Below, piece by piece: positions 42,952-50,094 of a stretch of DNA of 50,094 bases. Below the pieces are notes generated by a model. The model had not been told where the DNA came from. It saw only the letters and a list, made by a program, of their open reading frames with translations, and did no database searches. Position 1 is the first letter of the stretch; every line of letters begins with the position of its first letter. Origin of the DNA: Paraeggerthella hongkongensis (GTDB taxonomy: Bacteria; Actinomycetota; Coriobacteriia; Coriobacteriales; Eggerthellaceae); assembly GCF_003340345.1 (NCBI RefSeq), contig NZ_PPTQ01000020.1:1-50094 (forward strand), in the 5' to 3' direction. The translations under genes were made by a program, and so were the position numbers.

Positions 42952-44793
42952 CTACTGTATCACATTTCCATGGGGCTTGATCCATTCGAGCCAATCTTGC
43001 GCATCCTCGACGCGCGCATCGATCAAGCGAATGGTAGTCCCTCCGATGCCCGCCGCCGTGCGGGCGTTAACCGTAGCGGTGCCGGCTCGACGCTGGAAGG
43101 GGTTCGTCTTCGTATAGCCGAACTGGATCTTCTTGCGAGGGAAGCTGATGGTCTCGCGCGCCAAACCGCCGTTGCTCACCTGCATGAACCGATCGTTGTA
43201 CGCGAATCCCGAGCCGCGGAACCACAAGATAGACCCCGCAACGTCGAACGCGAACAGCGCCACGCACAGCGCATAGCCCGCCCACGCGCCCGCGTTGACG
43301 AATCCGAGGGACGCAGCCTGCGCCGGATCCGCCGGGTTCGCGGCGATGTTGACGACGATATGTCCGGCGGCAATAACAACAGCCAGCCAGAAGCCCGTGC
43401 CCTGCAACAGACAGCGTCGGATGAGCGCGCGCCTGAGCGCAACGGGAGCAACGGGCGTGGTCTCAGCCGGCACGTCGGCAAACTCGGGGGCGATGCCGGC
43501 CAAGATCTCCGGCACGCGGTTGAGCTTCACGAACGGGTGGATGACGACGCCCTGCGGGGCAAGCCCCTGCTGCTGCTCGTCCGAACCTTCCGCAGCCGCG
43601 TCGATCTTGCCCAACGATATCTCGCAATAGCCGATAAGCCGACGAATGAAGCTCTGCTTCACCATGATCGACTGCACGCGGTCGACGTCAACGCCCTGGA
43701 ACTGATGCTGCAGCAGACCGCGCTCAACCTCGATGCGGCTACCGCGACGGCACGCACGGAACCCGCCATACGAAAGGCAAGCGCCAACCGCCGATATGGC
43801 CCAGATCACAACGGACCCTACGAAGAACGCAGCAACGCCCAGTGCGATCAAGTTGCCCCCGAACAAATGCGTGCCCAGTGTGACCGCTTGATCGACCATC
43901 GGCTCCGCCGCACCGGAAAACAAAGAAGCAAGCTGGCTGACAGCACCGAAGGCGCCCAGAACAACCACCCAAAACGCCGTGTGGTTCGACAGGCCCGTGA
44001 AAACAAGCTCTTTGTTGGACAGGCCGTATTCGTAGCTGACAGCGCCGGTATCGACGTGCTGCCCACCGAACACGCCGCGCACGTCCTGCCAGATCTCGGC
44101 AGGAGCATCCAGCACGTTGGACGCAGGCCGATCCGCAGCAACTCCCGTCGCACCGGGAACAAGCACGCCGGTTGCCGCCGCAACGGCTTGGGCGGCAGCC
44201 TCGGGAGCCGCCCCGTTCTGCACGGCAACCGCGAACTGCTTGCGCGCAAACAGCTCTCTGCGCAATTCCTCGGCGCGCGTTTTCTGCACATAGGGAACCT
44301 GAACCGCCTTGTTAGCCGCGCCGCCGGCCGTATCGATGCTCACCGTGCACACGCCGAAAACGCGCTGCATAAGGGTGGCTCGCTGATCGACGGACTGTAT
44401 GCGCTGGTAAGGAACGTGGACGCGCTTCTTGTTGAAGATGCCCGAATACAGGTTGAACTCCTCGGCCCCCAGTTCGTAATACAGATGCTTGTACGACCAC
44501 CACTGGATAAGCCCTATCAAACCCACCAGAAGAACGAAGCCGACAACGCTCGCGCCCAGGGCGAACAGCACCAAGGGAACGCTGCCCGGACCAAACGCCT
44601 GCCCGTCGGCGAGCACTCCGATAATGGACGAGAACGAAGTGAACGCCATGACTACGAGCAGCGTGACGGCCACCTGGATGCTGTTCAACCAGATATAGCT
44701 ATGGTGCACATGATGGCGTTGGGGCTCATCGGCCTGGGGCTGGGGTTGCGTCGGTTCGGACGGAATCGTTTGCTGCTGGAAGTCGGACATCAC
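42952..44793 (-). CDS. YdbT-like membrane protein with three bacterial PH domains
   Basis: A 613-residue membrane protein with repeated bPH_2 (DUF304) domains. The first follows a membrane segment pair (about 30-70) and contains VHVPYQRIQSVDQRATLMQRVFGVCTVSIDTAG (read as VPYQRIQSVDQRATLMQRVF). The second (about 330-430) has RVQSIMVKQSFIRRLIGYCE, the third (about 530-610) has FPRKKIQFGYTKTNPFQRRA. Membrane segments separate them. The arrangement equals YdbT of Bacillus, whose partner YdbS is the next gene upstream; their start and stop codons overlap by 4 bases. The pair is thought to act on the membrane, but the function is unknown. Confidence 0.9.
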   Translation of the reverse strand: MMSDFQQQTIPSEPTQPQPQADEPQRHHVHHSYIWLNSIQVAVTLLVVMAFTSFSSIIGVLADGQAFGPGSVPLVLFALGASVVGFVLLVGLIGLIQWWSYKHLYYELGAEEFNLYSGIFNKKRVHVPYQRIQSVDQRATLMQRVFGVCTVSIDTAGGAANKAVQVPYVQKTRAEELRRELFARKQFAVAVQNGAAPEAAAQAVAAATGVLVPGATGVAADRPASNVLDAPAEIWQDVRGVFGGQHVDTGAVSYEYGLSNKELVFTGLSNHTAFWVVVLGAFGAVSQLASLFSGAAEPMVDQAVTLGTHLFGGNLIALGVAAFFVGSVVIWAISAVGACLSYGGFRACRRGSRIEVERGLLQHQFQGVDVDRVQSIMVKQSFIRRLIGYCEISLGKIDAAAEGSDEQQQGLAPQGVVIHPFVKLNRVPEILAGIAPEFADVPAETTPVAPVALRRALIRRCLLQGTGFWLAVVIAAGHIVVNIAANPADPAQAASLGFVNAGAWAGYALCVALFAFDVAGSILWFRGSGFAYNDRFMQVSNGGLARETISFPRKKIQFGYTKTNPFQRRAGTATVNARTAAGIGGTTIRLIDARVEDAQDWLEWIKPHGNVIQ

Positions 44794-45278
44794 ACGTCCT
44801 CCTGCGCCAAGCGAGCCAGCTCGGCGGCTTTGTCGCGCAGCTGCTCGGCCGTATCGGCGTCAAGGCCGGGAATCTCGTGTTCCCCCGCAGCCGTAGCAAC
44901 GGTGACGCTCGCCAAGCCAAACGCGCGCAGGATGGGTCCTTGACGCGTATCGGTGTTCTGCACGCGAATGAACGGAATAATGTAGCGCTTGCGCCAGACG
45001 ATGCCCTTCGCAATGTCCAGATAGTCATCCGACAGCTCGTAGCGCCAGCGCATGAAGCGAATGGGCGGCAAGACGATCAGGCACAGGATAAGCGACGCCG
45101 CGTACACGGCGGCGATAGCCGCCAAAACGACGAAGATCCAAGGAGACGCATCCGTCACCGCCGCTATCGCAAACGGCACGAAGCAGCACAGGAACACGAC
45201 GGTAAGCCACACTGCGTCGTTTATCCGCCACACCGACTTGATTTTCGGATTGAGTTGATTGACCGGCAATTCTTTCAT
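44790..45278 (-). CDS. YdbS-like PH-domain membrane protein
   Basis: A 162-residue membrane protein with two membrane segments (about 22-42 and 47-70) and one bPH_2 domain (about 80-150: MRWRYELSDDYLDIAKGIVW, then IIPFIRVQNTDTRQGPILRA). It matches YdbS in size and plan. A longer reading frame exists upstream on the same strand, but only from ATG 45278 does family sequence begin; AGGACCTCC-type site lies before it. First gene of the five-gene membrane operon, with an ATGA overlap to the next. Confidence 0.88.
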   Translation of the reverse strand: MKELPVNQLNPKIKSVWRINDAVWLTVVFLCCFVPFAIAAVTDASPWIFVVLAAIAAVYAASLILCLIVLPPIRFMRWRYELSDDYLDIAKGIVWRKRYIIPFIRVQNTDTRQGPILRAFGLASVTVATAAGEHEIPGLDADTAEQLRDKAAELARLAQEDV

Positions 45279-45590
45279 GGAGGTCCTTTTGCTCGTTATA
45301 GCTCTAACACTGGAATCCATCATACCAGAGCGGTCAAAAGGCTCCGACGCTATATCCCACCCTGTAACGAGGTTTTTGCACAAGGCACCAAGGTGCGTCC
45401 GCGAAATGCAGCGCCGACAGGACCGGCAGCGCTGCCGGCGCCGCCAATGCTGCGTCTTATTGTAAACTTTACCTCGACCAGCTATGATGCGCCTGGGGAA
45501 TCTCTCTACGCGATCTTCGTTCGGAACGCTGCATCGCGCTGCTCCCTCCGCGTTCCTCGCCGAACGCAGGCGCATCGGGAAAGGAACTTC
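45279..45590. other. intergenic region with divergent promoters
   Basis: This 312-base gap separates the membrane operon from the pilin gene. It contains a perfect palindrome CCGGCAGCGCTGCCGG (about 45423-45439) and the pilin promoter at 45460-45488. No gene or RNA is recognised. Confidence 0.5.
45460..45488 (+). promoter_or_regulatory. promoter of the pilin-like gene
   Basis: TTGTAA (45460-45465) and TATGAT (45483-45488) with exactly 17 bases between, about 100 bases upstream of the ATG at 45591. Confidence 0.6.
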
Positions 45591-46388
45591 ATGGAGAATC
45601 ACGCCGTCGCACGTCGCTTCGCCTCTCGGCAAGCCGGAACCGCAGGCTTCACGCTGGCGGAATTGCTGGTAGTCGTAGCCATCGTGCTCGTGCTGGTGGC
45701 CATTGCCGTGCCCGTGTTCACCGGCGCGACCCAAAGCGCCGAGGAAGCCGCTTGCGCCGCCAACCGACGATCGCTGAAAGTCATGGTGGCCGACAACTAC
45801 CTGCTGACGGACGAAACGCCCACTCAAAGCATGCTGGACGGATACGTCGCCCAGCTCAAGGAGGGCAACGGCAACCACGATCTGTGCCCCGCGGGAGGAT
45901 CTTACAGCCTGGCGCTGGGGAAGGAACCCGGAAACATGGTGGTCAAATGCTCCAAGCATGGGCTGAGCTCCGAAGACGCCATGGTCAATTGGCTGGGCGG
46001 TCAAACATGGACCGGAAAGACGGATGATGAGTATCGACAAAACTACGCAAAAGCAGCCGGCATAACGGAATGGCCTTCGGTGCAAGCGACGGACGGCAAA
46101 AAGACGTACTACCTGCAGTTCAAAAGCTACGACAATTCCTCCGCCCACGTGTTCCTGTACGCGGGTCCCGAAAAGCGCATAAGCGAAGGGGATCGATGGA
46201 AAGCCAAGTACATCTGCGACAACAACGGGCTGGTGGGCGAAAAGGGCCAATGGTACGAGCTGCCCGCAGAAGAGAGCATCGCAATGTCTGGAAATGGAGC
46301 CGAGAATGCGCTGAGGAATCTTCTGCAAAAAGAGGGCGTCAAGAAAGTCAATCTGGAAAACGAAAAGTTCGTAGCGGTTTCGCAGTAA
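45591..46388 (+). CDS. type IV pilin-like (pseudopilin) protein
   Basis: A 265-residue protein with a type IV prepilin leader: a basic N terminus of 18 residues, then the cleavage motif G/FTLAELLVVVAIVLVLVAIA, with Glu at position 5 of the mature protein, followed by the typical hydrophobic helix. The mature part (about 240 residues) is larger than a usual pseudopilin and contains four cysteines. No other pilus, secretion or prepilin peptidase gene is in the window. ATG 45591 follows GAAAGGA; longer upstream reading is not supported because the prepilin leader would be buried. It has its own promoter. Function may be a minor pilin or surface protein. Confidence 0.85.
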   Translation: MENHAVARRFASRQAGTAGFTLAELLVVVAIVLVLVAIAVPVFTGATQSAEEAACAANRRSLKVMVADNYLLTDETPTQSMLDGYVAQLKEGNGNHDLCPAGGSYSLALGKEPGNMVVKCSKHGLSSEDAMVNWLGGQTWTGKTDDEYRQNYAKAAGITEWPSVQATDGKKTYYLQFKSYDNSSAHVFLYAGPEKRISEGDRWKAKYICDNNGLVGEKGQWYELPAEESIAMSGNGAENALRNLLQKEGVKKVNLENEKFVAVSQ

Positions 46389-46434
46389 GGTATACTCGGA
46401 CACGAACGACGGCCGCAAGCGAAAGAGGAAGCGC

Positions 46435-46878
46435 ATGAACTACGAGGAACTGCAAAACGAGATCAAAGCAGCCATGAAAGCAAAGGACAAGCCCCGCCTG
46501 TCGATCCTGCGCCAAGTACACGGCGAGATCAAGAACATCGAGGTGAACGAGCGCCGCGAGATCACGGACGCCGATGTGGACGCCATGCTCAAGCGCCTGA
46601 TCAAGCAGACGAAGGAAACGCTCGACGGATCCATCAAAGCAGGAAACGACCAGGAGCGCACCGACACGCTGACCGTACAGGTCGCCGTGCTGGAGAGCTA
46701 TCTGCCCAAGCAGGTGGCAGGCGACGAGCTGGCCTCTTTGATCGACGAGGTGCTTGCGGAAACGGGTGCATCGTCGAAAAAGGATATGGGACGCATCATG
46801 GGCGCCCTCACGGGAAAGACCGGAGGCAACTTCGACAAGGCAGCAGCCGCCCAAATGCTGGGCCAGAAGCTGTCCTAG
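46435..46878 (+). CDS. GatB/YqeY-domain protein
   Basis: A 147-residue soluble protein of the YqeY family. The domain resembles the C-terminal tRNA-binding part of GatB, and its role in the cell is not well known. Family blocks: AMKAKDKPRLSILRQVHGEI, then a helical region, LESYLPKQ, and the C-terminal MGRIMGALTGKTGGNFDKAA (with the usual GAA/GKxGG-type ending). Start ATG 46435 has GAGGAAG upstream. It lies 46 bases after the pilin gene and may be cotranscribed with it. A strong hairpin follows. Confidence 0.93.
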   Translation: MNYEELQNEIKAAMKAKDKPRLSILRQVHGEIKNIEVNERREITDADVDAMLKRLIKQTKETLDGSIKAGNDQERTDTLTVQVAVLESYLPKQVAGDELASLIDEVLAETGASSKKDMGRIMGALTGKTGGNFDKAAAAQMLGQKLS

Positions 46879-46891
46879 CGCGCAACCATCG

Positions 46892-46930
46892 AGCGCCGCG
46901 GTTCGTGCTGAAACGAACCGCGGCGCTTCT
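46892..46930. terminator. bidirectional terminator between convergent genes
   Basis: GCGCCGCGGTTCGT and ACGAACCGCGGCGC form a perfect 14-bp stem with a six-base loop, placed between the YqeY gene and the convergent DUF4190-type gene, followed by a short T-rich stretch. Confidence 0.8.
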
Positions 46931-46936
46931 CATGTT

Positions 46937-47863
46937 CTAGTAGTACAGTCCCAGCAAACGCTTGAGCTCGATGTTCCAGGCATCCTGATCGACCTTCCAC
47001 ACATCTCCCTGTTGAACAAGCGATATCCCGGAGTAACTGGTCGTAGTGCCCGTTGACTTCGCCATGGAGGAAGCGTAGATCTCGCCAAGCTTGGCCTTCA
47101 TGGCAGCCTCGTCCAAGCCATCCAGCTGGCCTGAATCGAGCGCCGCCTGGGCGTCGGCCACAAACGCGTTAGCGAAAGCGGTCGCATCGCGCACGGTCAC
47201 GTTCGCGTAAACGGTTCCGGTTCCGTCACCGTTGTCGTACGCGCCGTCAAGGCTGTAATCGAAATCGGTCAGCATCCATTCAGCAAACGTTTGAGGGTCA
47301 AGCCCCAGATCAGCCAGCCCGTAATGAGCTGCAGACGCAAAGCTTTTGTCGACGCTGGCCGCAATCTGCTGAATCAACGCAGCATCCTTGTTCTTGAGCC
47401 TGTCGTATTCAGCCGCGGCAACGGCCTCCATATCGGCCTCGTTCGCGCGGGCGTCCCCCGTCGACAGCGAGGAAAGGTACTCGGTGCTGGTCGATCCCGC
47501 CATCAGGTAAGCCATGGTGCCGAAGCTGAACAGGACCAGATAGAGAACAAGCGAAAGCACCGCCAGCACGATTCCGATGATGCCGCAGGCCTTTCCTCCC
47601 GTAGCCTTGCCGTCTTTCCCGGACTCCCTGACCGCCTTGCCAGCCAAAACAATGGCCGCCACGCCAAGCGCCACGCCAAGCAAGGGCATCCAAGCGAACA
47701 GGATAGCAAGAATGCCGCATACAAGCGCGCCTACCGCTTTGCCGTTCGAGGGCGCATGAACAGGCTGCTGACCGGGAGCCGGCGGCGCAACAGGTTGATT
47801 GCCTTCGGGGTTTGGCGGCATGACGGGCTGTTGGGGCTGGTTGGGATTGTTCTCGGTACTCAT
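46937..47863 (-). CDS. DUF4190-type membrane protein
   Basis: A 308-residue membrane protein. A Pro/Gln/Asn-rich N terminus (about 1-40) is followed by two membrane segments with the DUF4190 pattern (about 45-115: AVGALVCGILAILFAWMPLL, then CGIIGIVLAVLSLVLYLVLF), and a C-terminal extracytoplasmic part (about 130-308) that contains Asp/Ala-rich helices and a beta-like stretch (GDGTGTVYANVTVRDA), like a DUF5105 or LptM-like lipid domain, but no family is certain. ATG 47863 follows GTGAGGA; ATG 47914 would add 17 residues. It is a single gene, convergent with the YqeY gene. Confidence 0.8.
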   Translation of the reverse strand: MSTENNPNQPQQPVMPPNPEGNQPVAPPAPGQQPVHAPSNGKAVGALVCGILAILFAWMPLLGVALGVAAIVLAGKAVRESGKDGKATGGKACGIIGIVLAVLSLVLYLVLFSFGTMAYLMAGSTSTEYLSSLSTGDARANEADMEAVAAAEYDRLKNKDAALIQQIAASVDKSFASAAHYGLADLGLDPQTFAEWMLTDFDYSLDGAYDNGDGTGTVYANVTVRDATAFANAFVADAQAALDSGQLDGLDEAAMKAKLGEIYASSMAKSTGTTTSYSGISLVQQGDVWKVDQDAWNIELKRLLGLYY

Positions 47864-47995
47864 ACTAGTCCTCACGTATTCGGTGTCGTTAAACCCAAGG
47901 GGCTGGTTAGGCATTATACCGACGGCACCGCCGATGCAATAGATTCAGGCCGAAGGTTCGCGCCATGCTTTACCGATCGATTCAGTTCTCAAACA

Positions 47996-48029
47996 AGCAA
48001 GAGCGGGGCCGCATGCAACGGCCCCGCTC
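47996..48029 (-). terminator. terminator of cydAB
   Basis: GAGCGGGGCC (48001-48010) and GGCCCCGCTC (48020-48029) form a perfect 10-bp stem with a nine-base loop, with TTGCTTGTTTG following on the minus strand, about 42 bases past the cydB stop. Confidence 0.85.
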
Positions 48030-48070
48030 CAAGAACACCCTGGTCAACATGCCCGCTTGCGGGCGCTTGC

Positions 48071-49108
48071 CTAGTAGTGTGCCAGATCCTCTTCGGTCAC
48101 CCGGCCGCGGAACGTGCGGTAGATGATGACGTGGTACGCTAGCACCAGCGGCAAGCCAACGCACGTGATTCCGGTCATCCACATAAGCGAAAGCTCGGAA
48201 GACGCCGCGCTCATCGCCGTGATGGCGGGACCCGCGCTGCCGGCCGACGCAACCACCAGGTTCGGGAACATGGAAGCAGCCAGCAATCCCACCAGCATCG
48301 CCGCCGAAACGGATTGGGCAAGAAACGCGCCCAGGTCGCAGTTCTTCTTGAGCGCGAAGAAGATCGACGCGCCGATGCCGCCCAGGACCAAGATCGCGAA
48401 CACCCAGCGCAGCGCGCCGAGAGAGGGATCCATGGCCGGCTGGATGATGAAGTGGCCGTACACCGACACCACCGCGAACAGAACCAGCGCAACCACCTGC
48501 AACGGCAGGCGCAGCTTCGCCGCACGAGCCTGAAGATCGCTTGGCTTGGGAGCCTTCAGCGACAGCCACGTAGCGCCCTGCGCCAAGAACATGGCCAAGC
48601 CCAAAAGACCGCACAGGAGCGTGAACGGCGTGATCAGGCCCAGCAGCGGAATACCCGCGTAATCGCCGTTGGCGTCCATGGGGATGCCCGCGTAGATGTT
48701 GCCCACGGCCACGCCCAAAAGCAGCGCGGGAAGCAGCGAGCCCACCGTGAAGCAGCCGTCCCACACCTTCCCCCACTGGGGATCGTGGCCGCGATACTCA
48801 AGAGAAACCGCGCGCACGATCAAACCGAACAGCACCAGCATGACCGCAAGGTAGAATCCGGAGAACGTGGTGGCGTACGCCGCAGGGAACGCCGCGAACA
48901 GCGCGCCGCCCGCCGTGAGCAGCCACACCTCGTTGCCGTCCCACACCGGCCCGATGCTGCGACGCACGATAGCCTTATCGCGATCGTTCTTCGCAACGAA
49001 CGGATACAGCACGCCGGCGCCCAAGTCGAATCCGTCGAGCACGAAATAACCAGCGATGAGCACGAAGATCAGCAGGAACCACAGCCCCTGGAAGAACGTG
49101 ATTTCCAT
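48071..49108 (-). CDS. cydB: cytochrome bd oxidase subunit II
   Basis: A 345-residue integral membrane protein, the second subunit of the cytochrome bd quinol oxidase that reduces oxygen to water. Typical blocks: FVLDGFDLGAGVLYPF, RRSIGPVWDGNEVWLLTAGGALFAAFP (read as IGPVWDGNEVWLLTAGGALF) and FRGRVTEEDLAHY at the C terminus. Length and about eight membrane segments fit the family. It begins 2 bases after the cydA stop, so the two are an operon, and no cydC or cydD is downstream in the window. In an anaerobe the enzyme probably removes oxygen traces. Confidence 0.95.
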   Translation of the reverse strand: MEITFFQGLWFLLIFVLIAGYFVLDGFDLGAGVLYPFVAKNDRDKAIVRRSIGPVWDGNEVWLLTAGGALFAAFPAAYATTFSGFYLAVMLVLFGLIVRAVSLEYRGHDPQWGKVWDGCFTVGSLLPALLLGVAVGNIYAGIPMDANGDYAGIPLLGLITPFTLLCGLLGLAMFLAQGATWLSLKAPKPSDLQARAAKLRLPLQVVALVLFAVVSVYGHFIIQPAMDPSLGALRWVFAILVLGGIGASIFFALKKNCDLGAFLAQSVSAAMLVGLLAASMFPNLVVASAGSAGPAITAMSAASSELSLMWMTGITCVGLPLVLAYHVIIYRTFRGRVTEEDLAHY

Positions 49109-49110
49109 GA

Positions 49111-50094
49111 CTACTCACCTTCCTTCTTCAACGCAGGCTCGACAACGGGGCCTTCCTTGATGAAGCGGCCCAGGACACGCGCCCACGCCACCATCAAGAA
49201 CGTGTAGACCACCAGGAACAGCACCATGGTAATGAGCAGTTCGACGCTGGAAACCGACTGGGAGATGCCCTCGTTCGTCAGCAGGCTCACGCCATCCGGG
49301 CCCGTTGCGGACGGATAGACCACCCAGGGCTGACGCCCGACCTCAGCCGTGAACCAACCGGCCTGGATGGCCAGCATCGGGAACACCGGGGAAATGAGGA
49401 TCAAGCGCTGGAGCCACTTCATGTTCTTGATCTTACCGCCGCGCAGCGTGAAGAACAGCGCCAGGAAAACCGTGATGGCGATCAGGCCGAACAGGGCCAC
49501 CATCAAGTGGTACGTCTGGAACACGAAGTTCACGGGAGCAGTCGACGGGTCGAAGTCGCCGTACTTCTCGGACTTGGCAAGATCGTTGAGGCCCTGGAAC
49601 TCGGTGTCCCACGTGCCCGTTGCCAAGAAGCTGGTGCCGCCCGGAATGTAGAACGGGGTAAGGACTTCCTGCTTCTCTTCGTCGACCCATCCGAACAAGT
49701 ACAATGCGGGAGCCTCGGACTCGTACATGCCCTCCATCATGGCAAGCTTGGTGGGCTGCTCCTCGGAAACGACCACGGCCGAAGAATGGGCCGTGCCCAG
49801 CATCACAACGGTAGTGACAATGCCTACCACCGCGCCAATTTTCATGGTCTTCATGGCGAAGTCGGCATGCTTGCCCTTGAGCAGGTACCATGCGGCAACG
49901 GCCATCGCTACGAACGCGCCCACGATGAGCAGCGCGACCACCGTGTGCGAATAGCGCGCCATGAGCGACGGGTTGAAAGCCGCAGCGAAGAAGTCCGTGA
50001 TGACGGCCTTGGAACCGTCCGCAGCAAGCTCGGCTCCGGCAGGCGTCTGCATCCACGAGTTGGCGATAAGGATCCACAGGGCGCTCAGGCACGA
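49111..50094 (-). CDS. cydA: cytochrome bd oxidase subunit I, 5' part beyond the right edge
   Basis: The C-terminal 327 residues of CydA; the start codon lies beyond the right edge. The frame is open to the edge with ALWILIANSWMQTPAG, a signature of the family. QPTKLAMMEG holds the Lys and Glu of the quinol-site region, and GWFTAEVGRQPW the conserved GRQPW block. The Q-loop looks short, of the kind found in Firmicutes and Actinobacteria. CydA carries the hemes and oxidises quinol. It is followed at once by cydB. Confidence 0.95.
   Translation of the reverse strand, partial: SCLSALWILIANSWMQTPAGAELAADGSKAVITDFFAAAFNPSLMARYSHTVVALLIVGAFVAMAVAAWYLLKGKHADFAMKTMKIGAVVGIVTTVVMLGTAHSSAVVVSEEQPTKLAMMEGMYESEAPALYLFGWVDEEKQEVLTPFYIPGGTSFLATGTWDTEFQGLNDLAKSEKYGDFDPSTAPVNFVFQTYHLMVALFGLIAITVFLALFFTLRGGKIKNMKWLQRLILISPVFPMLAIQAGWFTAEVGRQPWVVYPSATGPDGVSLLTNEGISQSVSSVELLITMVLFLVVYTFLMVAWARVLGRFIKEGPVVEPALKKEGE

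Noticed and set aside
44877-45590. Longer N terminus for the pilin-like protein
   Set aside because: It would bury the prepilin leader under more than 200 residues and run antisense through the YdbS-like gene; the ATG at 45591 has a ribosome binding site and a promoter.
45279-46436. Longer minus-strand N terminus for the YdbS-like protein
   Set aside because: It would run antisense through the whole pilin gene; YdbS family sequence begins only at ATG 45278.

Overview
The window is a GC-rich (by eye), almost completely coding stretch of a bacterial chromosome. The gene content points to the class Coriobacteriia, most probably the family Eggerthellaceae (Eggerthella, Gordonibacter, Slackia and relatives). 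The pointers are a Tat-exported lipoprotein flavoprotein reductase divergent from a membrane-spanning LuxR regulator, exported heme and molybdenum respiratory enzymes, a single-chain PurL, and a cytochrome bd oxidase in an otherwise anaerobe-like gene set. This assignment is inferred from gene families only; no rRNA gene lies in the window.

Layout from left to right. 1-1439: ribosomal protein operon rplM-rpsI on the minus strand with a long leader; at the extreme left edge a strong minus-strand promoter and an rRNA-leader-like sequence point off the window. 1638-4959: exported flavoprotein reductase divergent from a membrane LuxR regulator. 4997-7712: PAS/GGDEF diguanylate cyclase and O-acetylhomoserine sulfhydrylase (metY). 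7905-12276: an exported molybdenum respiratory cluster made of a triheme cytochrome c fused to a sulfite-oxidase-like Moco domain, a heme-less paralogue whose dimerisation domain sits on a separate short frame, and upstream a large protein with a degenerate Fic domain and a winged helix. 12412-15069: GNAT-like protein, metA with a coupled 72-residue frame, and a HAD hydrolase. 15349-15560: a long inverted repeat. 15639-19190: pyrE, hom, lysA. 19608-21332: divergent MoaE-like protein and a DUF2974-type hydrolase.

21459-26746: purL, a small membrane protein, and purC. 26845-30946: an OmpR-type two-component system and a divergent membrane-anchored protein with an unusually long N-terminal extension. 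30947-31433: a non-coding stretch with a 14-bp tandem repeat. 31434-34118: purB, a MOSC protein and a TetR regulator. 34227-36826: a two-gene exported fumarate-reductase-like enzyme with no membrane subunit. 37036-39468: two TrkA-like potassium regulators and a cell-wall hydrolase. 39760-45278: a tightly packed five-gene minus-strand operon of membrane proteins (two PH-domain proteins, hemolysin III, CorC-type transporter, PspC). 45591-47863: a solitary type IV pilin-like protein, a YqeY protein and a DUF4190-type membrane protein. 48071-50094: cydB and the 3' part of cydA, running off the right edge.

Functionally, metabolic genes (methionine by direct sulfhydrylation, lysine/threonine branch, purine and pyrimidine synthesis) alternate with exported electron-transfer enzymes: two flavin reductases, a heme/Mo enzyme pair and the bd oxidase. 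MetA carries Glu at position 111 (acetyl-CoA type), which fits the O-acetylhomoserine enzyme MetY in the same window. The parts most likely to hold undescribed biology are the Moco cluster with its split gene and pseudo-Fic neighbour, the lipid-anchored FrdAB-like pair, and the five-gene membrane operon. No CRISPR array, insertion sequence, phage gene or tRNA gene was seen.
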